A stretch of 64,000 nt of DNA from Pseudomonas cerasi (GCF_900074915.1 NZ_LT222319.1:4869001-4933000), one strand, 5' to 3'. Positions 47,767 through 59,087 are shown, numbered from the stretch's first letter. The notes: a model not told the origin generated them from the letters alone. Translations and numbers: made by a program.

Positions 47767-47797
47767 ACAAAGCCGCAGTGATGCGGCTTTGTTGTTT
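47767..47797 (+). terminator. Rho-independent terminator after accC
   Basis: A perfect 11-base-pair stem (ACAAAGCCGCA, loop GTGA, TGCGGCTTTGT) is followed by a short T-rich run. It lies 20 bases after the accC stop and separates accBC from prmA. Confidence 0.85.
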
Positions 47798-47884
47798 GCA
47801 GCGCATAGCAGTAAACTTGCCCGCTTCCTGCGGCCGCACCGGCTGTACAAGCCGCACTTATTTCCAAATCGAAGGTAATCCGCC

Positions 47885-48763
47885 ATGCCTTGGCTGCAAG
47901 TCCGCCTCGCCATCAGCCCAGAACAAGCCGAAACCTACGAAGACGCCCTTCTTGAAGTCGGCGCCGTGTCTGTGACATTCATGGACGCCGAAGACCAGCC
48001 GATTTTCGAACCCGAACTCAATACCACGCCGCTGTGGGCGAACACGCACCTGCTCGCACTGTTCGAAGCCGACACCAATGCCGAAATGGCCCTGGCACAC
48101 CTGAGCCTGCTGACCGGCGAAGAGTTACCCGAGCACAGCGCCGAAGTCATCGAAGATCAGGACTGGGAACGCAGCTGGATGGATAACTTCCAGCCGATGT
48201 GTTTCGGCAAGCGCCTGTGGATCGTGCCGAGCTGGCATGCCGCACCACAGCCGGACGCCGTGAACCTGTTGCTCGATCCGGGCCTGGCGTTCGGCACCGG
48301 GACCCACCCGACCACCGCGCTGTGCCTCGAGTGGCTGGACGGCCAGGACCTCGAAGGCTGCAACGTGCTGGATTTCGGCTGCGGCTCGGGCATTCTGGCC
48401 ATCGCCGCACTGCTGCTGGGTGCCGAACAGGCCGTTGGTACCGATATCGACGTGCAGGCACTGGAAGCCTCTCGAGACAATGCCGGACGCAACAATATCG
48501 CGGCCGAACGCTTCCCGCTGTACCTGCCCGAGGATCTGCCGCCCCAGCAGGCCGACGTGCTGGTCGCCAACATTCTGGCTGGCCCGCTGGTTTCCCTGGC
48601 GCCGCAACTGGCAACCCTGATCAGGACCGGCGGACGCCTGGCACTGTCAGGCATTCTTGCCGAACAGGGTGAGGAAGTCGCGGCAGCCTATGCTGAAAGT
48701 TTTGATCTGGACCCGATCGCAAACCGAGATGGCTGGGTACGCATCACGGGTCGCCGCCGTTAA
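47885..48763 (+). CDS. prmA: Ribosomal protein L11 methyltransferase
   Basis: 292 residues. The SAM-binding motif VLDFGCGSGILAIAA and the catalytic-type NPPY-like region ANILAGPL are present; the N-terminal domain (about 1-60) recognises L11. It trimethylates L11 at several amino groups. It is followed 24 bases later by the zinc-ribbon membrane protein gene. Confidence 0.96.
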   Translation: MPWLQVRLAISPEQAETYEDALLEVGAVSVTFMDAEDQPIFEPELNTTPLWANTHLLALFEADTNAEMALAHLSLLTGEELPEHSAEVIEDQDWERSWMDNFQPMCFGKRLWIVPSWHAAPQPDAVNLLLDPGLAFGTGTHPTTALCLEWLDGQDLEGCNVLDFGCGSGILAIAALLLGAEQAVGTDIDVQALEASRDNAGRNNIAAERFPLYLPEDLPPQQADVLVANILAGPLVSLAPQLATLIRTGGRLALSGILAEQGEEVAAAYAESFDLDPIANRDGWVRITGRRR

Positions 48764-48787
48764 TCGCCGCTTCAACCGGACAGCCGC

Positions 48788-50125
<1,338 letters not shown>

Positions 50126-50442
50126 CTCGTCCGGCGCGACAGCGTCGGCCGCGACTGCTTTTTTACACGCTACTTTCACCAAAGAACGCTGCATGATCGC
50201 AGAAATTCAGCAACAAAATACCCTCTGACCGGACTCATCGAACTCAGGCAAGAGCTGTTCAGATTTTATCCAATTCAGCCTTTATCCAGTCATCGAGAGC
50301 GGGTATCATGCCAACCCTTTTTCAAACTCTCGGTTCGATCTGACGGTGGCGCATGCGGCTGGCGGGATGAGCCGTTGCAGACCGGGTGAAACGGTTTTTT
50401 ACACGGCCTGCGGATGATTTGGCCTCCACAACAGGTAAGGCT
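50126..50442. promoter_or_regulatory. Gap upstream of the dusB-fis operon
   Basis: This 317-base stretch contains no gene I can support. It must hold the promoter of dusB-fis, which in enteric bacteria is strongly growth-rate regulated. I could not identify a clear -35/-10 pair by eye. The frame open from 50386 is an N-terminal extension of dusB without family similarity. Confidence 0.4.
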
Positions 50443-51456
50443 ATGTCGGCAGTACGCATCGGCCCATATACAGTGCAAAACGGCTTGATCCTCGCCCCGA
50501 TGGCGGGCGTCACCGACCAGCCTTTCCGTCAGCTGTGCCGAAGACTCGGTGCCGGCCTGGTGGTGTCGGAGATGGTCACCAGTGACATGAGCCTGTGGAA
50601 CAGCCGCAAATCGCGTCTGCGCATGATCCACGAAGGTGATCCCGAGCCGCGCTCGGTACAGATCGCCGGCGGTGATCCGCAGATGCTGGCGGACGCAGCA
50701 CGTGCCAATGTCGAACTGGGCGCCCAGATCATCGACATCAACATGGGTTGCCCGGCCAAGAAAGTCTGTAACAAGGCGGCTGGCTCGGCGCTGTTGAAGG
50801 ATGAGCAACTGGTCAACGACATCCTGCAGGCCGTCGTGGCTGCAGTCGATGTACCGGTCACGCTGAAGATCCGCACCGGATGGGATCGCGACAACCGAAA
50901 TGGTCTGACGGTGGCGAAAATCGCCGAGCAGGCAGGCATTCAGGCACTGGCAGTGCACGGGCGAACCCGTGCCGACCTGTACACCGGCGAGGCCGAGTAC
51001 GACACCATTGCCCAGATCAAACAGGCCGTGTCGATACCGGTCTTTGCCAATGGCGACATCGATTCACCGGAAAAGGCCCGGCACGTGCTGAAAGCCACCG
51101 GAGCAGACGGATTACTGATTGGCAGGGCCGCACAGGGGCGTCCCTGGATTTTTCGCGAGATAGAACACTTCCTGCGGACCGGAGAGACACTCCCGGCGCC
51201 GCAGTCGAGTGAAGTGGAACGCATTCTGCTTGAGCATCTGGCAGCGCTCCACGTTTTCTATGGAGACGTGATGGGCGTGCGCATTGCACGCAAACACGTC
51301 AGCTGGTATCTCGCAACCCTGCCGGGCGCCAGAGAGTTTCGCGCCCACTTCAATCGTTTGGAAGATACGGAAGCACAGTGCGCCAACGTCCGGGAGTTCT
51401 TCAGCCAAGGCTGCAAGGGCCCGGATAACGAGAATGATAAAGAGGTGGCCGCATGA
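50443..51456 (+). CDS. dusB: tRNA-dihydrouridine synthase B
   Basis: 337 residues from MSAVRIGPY. The FMN TIM barrel is recognisable from LAPMAGVTDQPFR, INMGCPAKKVCNKAAGSAL (catalytic Cys in the CxxK loop region) and HGRTRADLYTG. It reduces specific uridines of tRNA to dihydrouridine. The last 4 bases overlap fis (ATGA); this dusB-fis arrangement is conserved. Confidence 0.95.
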   Translation: MSAVRIGPYTVQNGLILAPMAGVTDQPFRQLCRRLGAGLVVSEMVTSDMSLWNSRKSRLRMIHEGDPEPRSVQIAGGDPQMLADAARANVELGAQIIDINMGCPAKKVCNKAAGSALLKDEQLVNDILQAVVAAVDVPVTLKIRTGWDRDNRNGLTVAKIAEQAGIQALAVHGRTRADLYTGEAEYDTIAQIKQAVSIPVFANGDIDSPEKARHVLKATGADGLLIGRAAQGRPWIFREIEHFLRTGETLPAPQSSEVERILLEHLAALHVFYGDVMGVRIARKHVSWYLATLPGAREFRAHFNRLEDTEAQCANVREFFSQGCKGPDNENDKEVAA

Positions 51457-51773
51457 CGATGATGACCGAGACTTTAGTGAGTGGAACAACACCCGTGAGC
51501 GACAACGTCAATTTGAAACAGCACCTCAACACGCCGAGCGAAGAGGGTCAGACCCTGCGCGGAAGTGTCGAGAAGGCGCTGCACAATTATTTCGCCCACC
51601 TCGAAGGCGCATCCGTCACTGACGTCTACAACCTGGTGTTGTCGGAAGTCGAGGCTCCGCTTCTGGAAAGCGTGATGAACTACGTCAAGGGCAACCAGAC
51701 GAAGGCCTCCGAGCTGCTGGGACTGAATCGCGGCACGCTGCGCAAGAAACTCAAACAGTACGATCTGCTTTAA
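51453..51773 (+). CDS. fis: Nucleoid-associated DNA-binding protein Fis
   Basis: 106 residues, the pseudomonad length. The C-terminal helix-turn-helix reads NQTKASELLGLNRGTLRKKLKQ, and the N-terminal beta-arm and dimer region is before it. Fis bends DNA and activates rRNA and other promoters in fast growth. It overlaps dusB by 4 bases and is followed by a terminator. Confidence 0.96.
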   Translation: MTMMTETLVSGTTPVSDNVNLKQHLNTPSEEGQTLRGSVEKALHNYFAHLEGASVTDVYNLVLSEVEAPLLESVMNYVKGNQTKASELLGLNRGTLRKKLKQYDLL

Positions 51774-51792
51774 AGCATTCAAAACAGAAAAG

Positions 51793-51821
51793 GCGACCTT
51801 GCACCGCGGTCGCTTTTTTTT
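51793..51821 (+). terminator. Rho-independent terminator after fis
   Basis: Stem arms GCGACC (51793-51798) and GGTCGC (51808-51813) are followed directly by eight T residues. It ends the dusB-fis transcript 19 bases after the fis stop. Confidence 0.92.
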
Positions 51822-51853
51822 GCTGACTTCTTTTGCTTTTGATGGAAATCGAG

Positions 51854-53458
51854 ATGACCGACCAGACTACCCGCCTGCCGATCCGCCGCGCCCTGATCAG
51901 CGTATCCGACAAGACAGGAATCCTTGAGTTTGCCCGCGAGCTTGAAGCGCTGGGCGTCGAGATTCTTTCCACTGGCGGTACGTTCAAGCTGCTCAAGGAC
52001 AACGGCGTCGCGGCAGTCGAAGTGGCCGACTACACCGGCTTCGCTGAAATGATGGATGGCCGGGTCAAGACCCTGCACCCCATGATCCATGGCGGGATTC
52101 TGGGTCGTCGCGGCATAGACGACGCCATCATGACCGAGCACGGCATCAAGCCGATCGATCTGGTTGCGGTCAATCTGTACCCGTTTGAAGCCACTGTCTC
52201 CAAGCCAGGCTGCGACCTGCCGACCGCCATCGAAAACATCGACATTGGCGGCCCGACCATGGTCCGTTCCGCAGCGAAGAACCACAAGGACGTCGCCATC
52301 GTGGTCAATGCCAGCGATTACGGCCAGGTTCTGGAAAGCCTCAAGGCCGGTGGCCTGACCTACGCCCAGCGCTTCGACCTGATGCTCAAGGCGTTCGAGC
52401 ACACCGCCGCCTACGACGGCATGATCGCCAACTACCTGGGCGGCGTCGACCAGACTGCCGAAACCCTGAGTACCGAAGGCCGCAGCCAGTTCCCGCGCAC
52501 CTTCAACACCCAGTTCGTCAAGGCTCAGGAAATGCGCTATGGCGAGAACCCGCACCAGAGTGCGGCGTTCTACGTCGAAGCCAAACCTGCCGAGGTCGGC
52601 ATCGCCACCGCCACCCAGCTGCAAGGCAAGGAGCTGTCGTTCAACAACGTGGCCGATACCGATGCCGCACTGGAATGCGTCAAGAGCTTCGTCAAACCGG
52701 CCTGCGTGATCGTCAAGCACGCCAACCCGTGCGGTGTCGCGGTCTGCCCGGATGATGAAGGCGGCATTCGCCAGGCTTACGAACTGGCCTATGCCACCGA
52801 CTCCGAGTCGGCATTTGGCGGCATCATCGCCTTCAACCGCGAGCTGGACGCTGCAACCGCCAAGGCCATCGTCGAGCGCCAGTTCGTCGAAGTGATCATC
52901 GCCCCGAGCGTCAGCGCCGAAGCCCGCGCCATCGTCGCGAGCAAAGCCAACGTTCGCCTGCTGACCAGCGGCCAGTGGAGCGAGCGCCTGCCTGCCTGGG
53001 ACTACAAACGCGTCAATGGCGGCCTGCTGGTACAGAGCCGTGACATCGGCATGATCACCGAGGCCGACCTCAAGGTCGTCACCCAGCGTGCGCCGACCGA
53101 ACCGGAAATGCATGACCTGATCTTCGCCTGGAAAGTCGCCAAGTACGTCAAGTCCAACGCCATCGTCTACGCCCGCAACCGCCAGACCGTCGGCGTCGGC
53201 GCTGGCCAGATGAGCCGTGTGAACTCGGCGCGTATCGCGGCCATCAAGGCTGAGCATGCCGGGCTGCAGGTTCAGGGCGCCGTCATGGCCTCCGATGCCT
53301 TCTTCCCGTTCCGTGACGGCATCGATAACGCGGCCAAGGTCGGCATCACCGCTGTCATCCAGCCAGGCGGCTCGATGCGTGACAACGAAGTGATCGCTGC
53401 AGCAGACGAAGCCGGCATCGCGATGGTGTTCACCGGCATGCGTCACTTCCGGCACTAA
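51854..53458 (+). CDS. purH: Bifunctional AICAR formyltransferase/IMP cyclohydrolase
   Basis: 534 residues from MTDQTTRLPIRRALISVSDK. The N-terminal about 200 residues form the MGS-like IMP cyclohydrolase (STGGTFKLL, MDGRVKTLHP). The rest is the AICAR transformylase, with KHANPCGVA holding the catalytic Lys-His. It performs the last two steps of IMP synthesis. Upstream in-frame starts at 51833 and 51842 are possible but less similar to known proteins. Confidence 0.96.
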   Translation: MTDQTTRLPIRRALISVSDKTGILEFARELEALGVEILSTGGTFKLLKDNGVAAVEVADYTGFAEMMDGRVKTLHPMIHGGILGRRGIDDAIMTEHGIKPIDLVAVNLYPFEATVSKPGCDLPTAIENIDIGGPTMVRSAAKNHKDVAIVVNASDYGQVLESLKAGGLTYAQRFDLMLKAFEHTAAYDGMIANYLGGVDQTAETLSTEGRSQFPRTFNTQFVKAQEMRYGENPHQSAAFYVEAKPAEVGIATATQLQGKELSFNNVADTDAALECVKSFVKPACVIVKHANPCGVAVCPDDEGGIRQAYELAYATDSESAFGGIIAFNRELDAATAKAIVERQFVEVIIAPSVSAEARAIVASKANVRLLTSGQWSERLPAWDYKRVNGGLLVQSRDIGMITEADLKVVTQRAPTEPEMHDLIFAWKVAKYVKSNAIVYARNRQTVGVGAGQMSRVNSARIAAIKAEHAGLQVQGAVMASDAFFPFRDGIDNAAKVGITAVIQPGGSMRDNEVIAAADEAGIAMVFTGMRHFRH

Positions 53459-53468
53459 TTAGAAAAAC

Positions 53469-53507
53469 GGCCGCACTGGCGCAGGCGTCTGCTGCGTCAT
53501 TGCGGCC
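53469..53507 (+). other. Inverted repeat between purH and purD
   Basis: Arms GGCCGCA (53469-53475) and TGCGGCC (53501-53507) enclose 25 bases that can also fold on themselves. There is no T tract, so its role (attenuation, RNA stability or none) is open. Confidence 0.4.
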
Positions 53508-53576
53508 TCGTACGGCGGGTTGGGTCGCCCCAGGCACACCGCGTACTCCAGAATCAGCGTCATCGAGGTTTTTGAA

Positions 53577-54872
53577 ATGAATGTTTTGATCATTGGCAGC
53601 GGCGGTCGTGAACACGCCCTGGCATGGAAAGTCGCTCAGGACCCACGCGTGCAGAAGGTGTTTGTCGCACCGGGCAATGCGGGCACGGCGATCGAGGCCA
53701 AATGCGAAAACGTGGCCATCGACGTTCTGGCACTGGAGCAACTGGCGGATTTCGCTGAAAAGAACGTTGCGCTGACCATCGTCGGCCCGGAAGTACCGTT
53801 GGTCGCAGGCGTCGTCGACCTGTTCCGCAGCCGAGGCCTGGACTGCTTCGGCCCGACCGCTGGCGCTGCCCAGCTTGAAGGCTCCAAGGCGTTTACCAAG
53901 GACTTCCTGGCGCGTCACAAGATTCCTACTGCCGACTACCAGAACTTTACAGAGATCGAGCCTGCCCTGGCCTATCTGCGTGAAAAAGGCGCGCCGATTG
54001 TCATCAAGGCCGACGGCCTGGCCGCAGGCAAGGGCGTGATCGTCGCCATGACCCTGGCAGAAGCCGAAGACGCCGTACGTGACATGCTGGCTGGCAACGC
54101 CTTTGGCGACGCCGGTTCGCGCGTTGTCATCGAAGAGTTTCTCGATGGCGAAGAGGCCAGCTTCATTGTCATGGTCGACGGCAAGAATGTACTGCCCATG
54201 GCCACCAGCCAGGACCATAAGCGCGTCGGCGACGGCGACAGCGGGCCGAACACCGGCGGGATGGGTGCCTACTCCCCTGCCCCGGTGGTCACCGCCGAGG
54301 TTCATCAACGTGTCATGGACCTGGTTATCTGGCCGACCGTCAGGGGTATGGCCGATGAAGGTAACGTTTACACCGGCTTCCTCTATGCTGGTTTGATGAT
54401 CGATAAAGCAGGCAACCCGAAAGTCATCGAGTTCAACTGCCGCTTCGGCGACCCGGAGACCCAGCCGGTCATGCTGCGTCTGCAATCGAGCCTGGTACTG
54501 CTGGTCGAGGCTGCGCTGGCGCAAGCGCTGGACAAGATCGAAGCACAGTGGGACCCACGCCCCAGCCTGGGTATCGTGCTGGCAGCAGGCGGTTATCCTG
54601 GCGACTACGCCAAAGGCGCGGTCATCGAGGGCCTGGACGCAGCGGCACAGCTCGAAGGCAAGATATTCCATGCAGGCACGGCCTTGCAGGATGAGCGTGT
54701 CGTGACCAGCGGTGGTCGTGTACTGTGTGCCACAGCGCTGGGTGACAGCGTCGGCAACGCGCAGGAAAATGCCTATGCGCTGGCCGCAAAAGTCGACTGG
54801 CAAGGGTGTTTCTATCGCAAGGACATTGGCTACCGTGCCATTGCCCGCGAGCGTGGCGAAGACCAGGAATAA
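53577..54872 (+). CDS. purD: Phosphoribosylamine-glycine ligase
   Basis: 431 residues from MNVLIIGSGGREHALAWK, the normal length. The ATP-grasp core is visible as VIKADGLAAGKGVIVAM and GGMGAYSPAPV. It joins phosphoribosylamine and glycine to GAR, the second step of purine synthesis. The ATG follows a GAGG site; the frame upstream of it is not part of the gene. Confidence 0.97.
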   Translation: MNVLIIGSGGREHALAWKVAQDPRVQKVFVAPGNAGTAIEAKCENVAIDVLALEQLADFAEKNVALTIVGPEVPLVAGVVDLFRSRGLDCFGPTAGAAQLEGSKAFTKDFLARHKIPTADYQNFTEIEPALAYLREKGAPIVIKADGLAAGKGVIVAMTLAEAEDAVRDMLAGNAFGDAGSRVVIEEFLDGEEASFIVMVDGKNVLPMATSQDHKRVGDGDSGPNTGGMGAYSPAPVVTAEVHQRVMDLVIWPTVRGMADEGNVYTGFLYAGLMIDKAGNPKVIEFNCRFGDPETQPVMLRLQSSLVLLVEAALAQALDKIEAQWDPRPSLGIVLAAGGYPGDYAKGAVIEGLDAAAQLEGKIFHAGTALQDERVVTSGGRVLCATALGDSVGNAQENAYALAAKVDWQGCFYRKDIGYRAIARERGEDQE

Positions 54873-54881
54873 TCGATCGGA

Positions 54882-54905
54882 CCAGCCTCTTCAAGCAGAG
54901 GCTGG
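54882..54905 (+). terminator. Hairpin between purD and retS
   Basis: A perfect 9-base-pair stem (CCAGCCTCT, loop TCAAGC, AGAGGCTGG) lies 10 bases after the purD stop. It lacks a following T tract, so it may be a weak terminator or an RNA-stabilising stem. Confidence 0.45.
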
Positions 54906-54962
54906 CCGGTTGCTCCGGTATTCGCGGTTTTACCAGGCATTCACTCACGAAGGGATTTCATT

Positions 54963-57752
54963 GTGCGCTGGCTCAGGATTGCCATAGCCTCAACCGTCGG
55001 ACTGCTGACCCTGCTGTTCATGCTTTCGGCGCAGGCCGAGCATGGTGCAGGCTGGTCGACGCTGCTCGACGAAAAGGCCCATCTGACGCTGGATGAAATC
55101 CGCTCGGCGCGCTATCAGAATCAATTCAGCCCCACCGAGCTGGAACGGGTCGCTGCAGCGGATCGCGGCAGCGCGGTATGGCTGCATTACCGCCTGCAAC
55201 CGACCCAGCACGAGCAATTGCTGCGTATCTTCGCCCCGGACCTTTCCAGCGCCGACATGTATGTCATGGACGGCGATCGACAGATTGATCATCTACGCAC
55301 GGGCAACGACGTGCCGATTGAAGATCAGCGACTGCCATCCAACGATTTCCTGCTGCCGGTTCCGCAAAGCTCGGCCTCGCTGGATATCTACCTGAGACTG
55401 GTCTCTGCGCAGAAAATGCGCCCCAGCATCACCCTTGAACCGGCCATAGAAAGCGCCGCCAACGAAACCCAGCCATTGCTGTTCGGACTGCTGTTTGGCG
55501 CGCTGTCCATGCTGATCGTGCAGAATCTGACGCGTTACGGACACACCCGGTCGCGCAGCAATCTGTGGCTGGCCGCCTGCGAATCGTTACTCGGGCTCAG
55601 TGCGCTGTTGCTCCTCAACCTGCTCCGCCCGATCGACCCGTGGAATATCGCGCAAACCCCGAGCGCACACCTGGCGCTGCTGCTGGCCGCTGTCGCAGGC
55701 CTGATCTACACCTACTGTTTCTTCGTCCATCGCAATGCCCGCAAACTTGATCGTCTGTTGCTGGGCAACGCGGTGCTCATGGGGATCGGCGCCTTGCTGG
55801 TGCTGTTCGACGAAAAGCTGCCGATCAACTTCCTGACGTTCGGCCTGGTCTCGCTGACGACACTGAGCATTCTGGCGGTGTCAATGTGGCACTGGCAGAA
55901 GGGCTATCGCTCGGCGCGCCTGTTTGTCCTCGGAATGATCACCTTCAATATCGGCTACATGGTGGTCCTGCCCGGCCTGCTGTGGCTGAGCCTGGTGCCA
56001 CCGCAATGGCTGCTGCTGGCGCTGCTCAGCGTGTTCTGCATCAGCGGCCTGCTGATGAGCCTGGCCCTCAGCGAACGTCATCGCAGTATCACCGAAGACC
56101 GTTTCAGCATCAGCCGCGATCAGGCGGCCAGCACCGCCGAAATCAACGCCAAAGCCGAGTTTCTGGCCAAGATCAGCCACGAGATTCGCACCCCGATGAA
56201 CGGCGTGCTGGGCATGACCGAGCTGCTGCTCGGCACCCCGCTGTCGGTCAAACAGCGCGACTATGTGCAGACCATTCACAGTGCCGGTAACGAACTGCTG
56301 ACGCTGATCAACGAGATTCTCGACATCACCAAGCTCGAGTCAGGACAGATCGAACTGGACGACGTGCAGTTCGACATCGGCGCGCTGGTCGAGGACTGCC
56401 TGAATATCTTCCGCGCCAAGGCCGAACAGCAACAGGTCGAGCTGATCAGCCAGATCCAGCCTCAGGTGCCACGTGTCATCAATGGTGACCCGACCCGCCT
56501 GCGCCAGACACTGCTGAGCCTGCTGGAAAATGCCCTGAAGAAGACTGACGAAGGTGAGATTCTGCTGGCCGTCGCCCTCGAGTCCTCGAAAAGCGGGAAT
56601 ACGCGGCTGCGCATTTCAGTTCAGGACAGCGGCGAAACGCTTTCCGACGAAGAACGTGAAGAACTGCTGCACGCCGAACTACACAGCCGGAACTTCCTGG
56701 CCAGCAGCCGGCTCGGCGGTCATCTGGGACTGGTGATCGCTCGTCAGTTGATCGTACTGATGGATGGCGAATTCGGCATTCAGAACAATGGCGCGCAAGG
56801 CAATACGCTGTGGCTGAACCTGCCTCTGGACGCAAAACTGCTCGAACAGCCGACCATTGATCTGGACAGCCCGCTTAAAGATGCCAGGGTGCTGGTGGTC
56901 GATGACAACGACACATGCCGCAAAGTGCTGGTTCAGCAATGCAGTGCCTGGGGCCTGAATGTCAGTGCAGTGGCATCCGGCAAGGAGGCACTGGCCTTGC
57001 TCAGGACCAAGGCGCACCTGCGCGACTATTTCGATGTGGTCCTGCTCGATCAGAACATGCCGGGCATGACCGGTATGCAACTGGCCGCCAAGATCAAGGA
57101 AGACCCGAGCCTGAATCACGACATCCTGTTGATCATGCTGACCGGCATCAGCAATGCACCCAGCAAGATCATCGCGCGCAACTGCGGCATCAAGCGCATT
57201 CTGGCCAAACCGGTGGCGGGCTATACGCTCAAGACCACGCTGGCAGATGAACTGACCCAGTTGAACAAGGGTGTCGTGTCGAACAAGCCCGGCCCGGTCG
57301 TGACGCCGCCGGTCAGCGTCCCCGGCGACTTCCGGATTCTGGTGGCCGAAGACAACAGCATTTCGACCAAGGTCATCCGCGGCATGCTCGGCAAGCTCAA
57401 CCTCAACCCCGATACCGCGAGCAATGGCGAAGAAGCGCTGCGAGCCATGAAAGCGCAGCGTTATGATCTGGTGCTGATGGACTGCGAGATGCCGATACTC
57501 GACGGCTTCTCGGCCACCGAGCAATTGCGCGCCTGGGAAGTCGGCAATCAGCGTGTACGCACCCCGGTCGTTGCACTGACCGCGCATATTCTCACCGAGC
57601 ATAAAGACCGCGCACGCCAGGCCGGCATGGACGGCCACATGGCCAAGCCCATCGAACTGTCGCAGTTGCGCGAACTGGTCGAGCACTGGGTGGCGCACCG
57701 TGACAAGGCCCGTGGGCTGACGTCGGACGGCGAGCACTATCGGCAAAACTGA
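54963..57752 (+). CDS. retS: Hybrid sensor kinase RetS
   Basis: 929 residues from a GTG with AAGGGA about nine bases ahead. A signal peptide is followed by the periplasmic 7TMR-DISMED2 sensor (about 25-160), seven helices (7TMR-DISM, about 170-370), a kinase core with KISHEIRTPMNG (His406), and two receiver domains with Asp696 and Asp840. RetS inhibits GacS and so lowers RsmY/RsmZ, favouring acute over chronic functions; T6SS and exopolysaccharide genes are downstream. Order purH-purD-retS matches PA4854-PA4856. Confidence 0.94.
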   Translation: MRWLRIAIASTVGLLTLLFMLSAQAEHGAGWSTLLDEKAHLTLDEIRSARYQNQFSPTELERVAAADRGSAVWLHYRLQPTQHEQLLRIFAPDLSSADMYVMDGDRQIDHLRTGNDVPIEDQRLPSNDFLLPVPQSSASLDIYLRLVSAQKMRPSITLEPAIESAANETQPLLFGLLFGALSMLIVQNLTRYGHTRSRSNLWLAACESLLGLSALLLLNLLRPIDPWNIAQTPSAHLALLLAAVAGLIYTYCFFVHRNARKLDRLLLGNAVLMGIGALLVLFDEKLPINFLTFGLVSLTTLSILAVSMWHWQKGYRSARLFVLGMITFNIGYMVVLPGLLWLSLVPPQWLLLALLSVFCISGLLMSLALSERHRSITEDRFSISRDQAASTAEINAKAEFLAKISHEIRTPMNGVLGMTELLLGTPLSVKQRDYVQTIHSAGNELLTLINEILDITKLESGQIELDDVQFDIGALVEDCLNIFRAKAEQQQVELISQIQPQVPRVINGDPTRLRQTLLSLLENALKKTDEGEILLAVALESSKSGNTRLRISVQDSGETLSDEEREELLHAELHSRNFLASSRLGGHLGLVIARQLIVLMDGEFGIQNNGAQGNTLWLNLPLDAKLLEQPTIDLDSPLKDARVLVVDDNDTCRKVLVQQCSAWGLNVSAVASGKEALALLRTKAHLRDYFDVVLLDQNMPGMTGMQLAAKIKEDPSLNHDILLIMLTGISNAPSKIIARNCGIKRILAKPVAGYTLKTTLADELTQLNKGVVSNKPGPVVTPPVSVPGDFRILVAEDNSISTKVIRGMLGKLNLNPDTASNGEEALRAMKAQRYDLVLMDCEMPILDGFSATEQLRAWEVGNQRVRTPVVALTAHILTEHKDRARQAGMDGHMAKPIELSQLRELVEHWVAHRDKARGLTSDGEHYRQN

Positions 57753-57821
57753 CGGCGACGGGAAAGGCCTGTGGCCTGATAGACTGCCGATGCCATCCAC
57801 CTGCTGCTGTGAGTCGAAGCC

Positions 57822-58410
57822 ATGCTTCACGTGTTGTTCAGCGTCTATCTGAAAATGCTGGTGCTTTACAGCCCGTTTTTCGTTCTTTCCTGCTTCATCA
57901 GCCTGACGCGTGGTCACTCGCGCAAGGAACAGCGGCGCCTGGCCTGGAAGGTGGCGCTGGCGACACTGGTTTCCAGCGTCTTGCTCTATCTGTTCGGGCG
58001 CGTGATTTTCGATGTATTCGGCATCACGGTCGATGCATTCAGGATTGGGGCTGGCAGCGTGCTGTTCATCTCGGCACTGGGCATGGCCCAGGGCAAGTCG
58101 GCGGTGCAGACCGACAATATCCAGCAGGATGTGACCATCGTTCCGCTGACCATCCCGCTGACCGTAGGCCCCGGTACGATCGGTGCGCTGCTGGTCATGG
58201 GCGTCAGTCAGCCCCACTAAACTCACCGCCATTCTGAGTATTGCGCTGGCCAGTCTGACCGTCGGCGTCGTGCTTTACCTCTCCAACCGTATCGAACGCA
58301 TCCTCGGCGATCAGGGTTTGCAGATTGTCAGCCGTTTGATGGGACTGTTCGTCTGTGCACTGGCCGCGCAAATCATTTTCACCGGCATCAGGGGCTACCT
58401 GCTGCCCTGA
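57822..58410 (+). pseudogene. MarC-family membrane protein, frameshifted
   Basis: Two frames together make one MarC-like protein. Frame 1 (57822-58220) encodes 132 residues ending GTIGALLVMGVSQPH and stops; the following sequence KLTAILSIALASLTVG...IIFTGIRGYLLP continues in the next frame to 58410. Removing one C from the CCCC run at 58212-58215 joins them to a 195-residue protein of normal size. This is a one-base insertion there, or an assembly error. MarC proteins are six-helix membrane proteins of unknown role; PA4857 is the likely counterpart. Confidence 0.75.
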
Positions 58411-58416
58411 CAGGAC

Positions 58417-59052
58417 TCAGATACTTGCAGCCCGCACCATGCCTTGCGCCCTGCCGTCCAGATAACGCATCACCGCGTCACGATGAGCGGCATACACCTT
58501 GCTGTCAAAGATGTAACTGCCGTCCTTGAAGTGAAACAGCAGTCTTCGCCTTCCTGGCGCATGGTCGTCCACACTCAGGTGCAGACTGCAAAGCAACAGG
58601 AGCATCCGGCCAGGTTCATACTTTTCGCAGGGTACGATCTGAAAACTGCCCAGACGTCCCTGGTCGAAGCCGCGCTGAAAGTACGACTCTGCTGCCTGGC
58701 CTACCCCCATTGCAGCAACCGCACGCTGCACCATGCCGCCAAGACGCTTACGATCCGCAGGATGACTGACCTTGAACGTGGCCTGCAATAAATCGTCAAC
58801 ACTGCTCACCACCAGCGAGTCCCCAAGGACCACGCCCTTTTGCTGTATGCCGCGCGCCTTGAGGCGGCTGCGGTAGTAATACATCCAGGTCCCCCACTGG
58901 GTTTTGAAATCAAACTGCCTGCCCGCGAACAACTGGGCGTCCAGAAGAACGCTCTGAACATCCGTGCGCTCTTCGTTCGAAAGCCCGGGCAAAAACGCGA
59001 CCATACTGGAGATATTGCCCAGATAGGCCGCGTTACCTGTGTCTGCATTCAT
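58417..59052 (-). CDS. Four-paralogue family protein A, function unknown
   Basis: 211 residues from an ATG with AAGGGAG eight bases upstream. I do not recognise the family. No signal peptide or membrane helix is seen. An N-terminal block (MVAFLPGLSNEERTDV...A.LFA...W) and a C-terminal block (GSFQIVPCEK...LLLLCSLHL) are shared with the next three genes upstream, so this is the last of four diverged tandem duplicates. It starts 35 bases after gene B and converges on the marC remnant with 6 bases between them. Confidence 0.75.
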   Translation of the reverse strand: MNADTGNAAYLGNISSMVAFLPGLSNEERTDVQSVLLDAQLFAGRQFDFKTQWGTWMYYYRSRLKARGIQQKGVVLGDSLVVSSVDDLLQATFKVSHPADRKRLGGMVQRAVAAMGVGQAAESYFQRGFDQGRLGSFQIVPCEKYEPGRMLLLLCSLHLSVDDHAPGRRRLLFHFKDGSYIFDSKVYAAHRDAVMRYLDGRAQGMVRAASI

Positions 59053-59087
59053 TTGCGTTACTCCCTTCCATGGGCTTATCCAGGTTG

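Noticed and set aside
51779..53455. A 558-residue open frame antisense to purH
   Set aside because: A shadow of the conserved purH gene with no family features.
55886..56290. Second-frame open reading frame inside retS
   Set aside because: It overlaps the kinase-core coding region of retS and is Arg/Pro/Ala-rich, as expected for a shadow frame.
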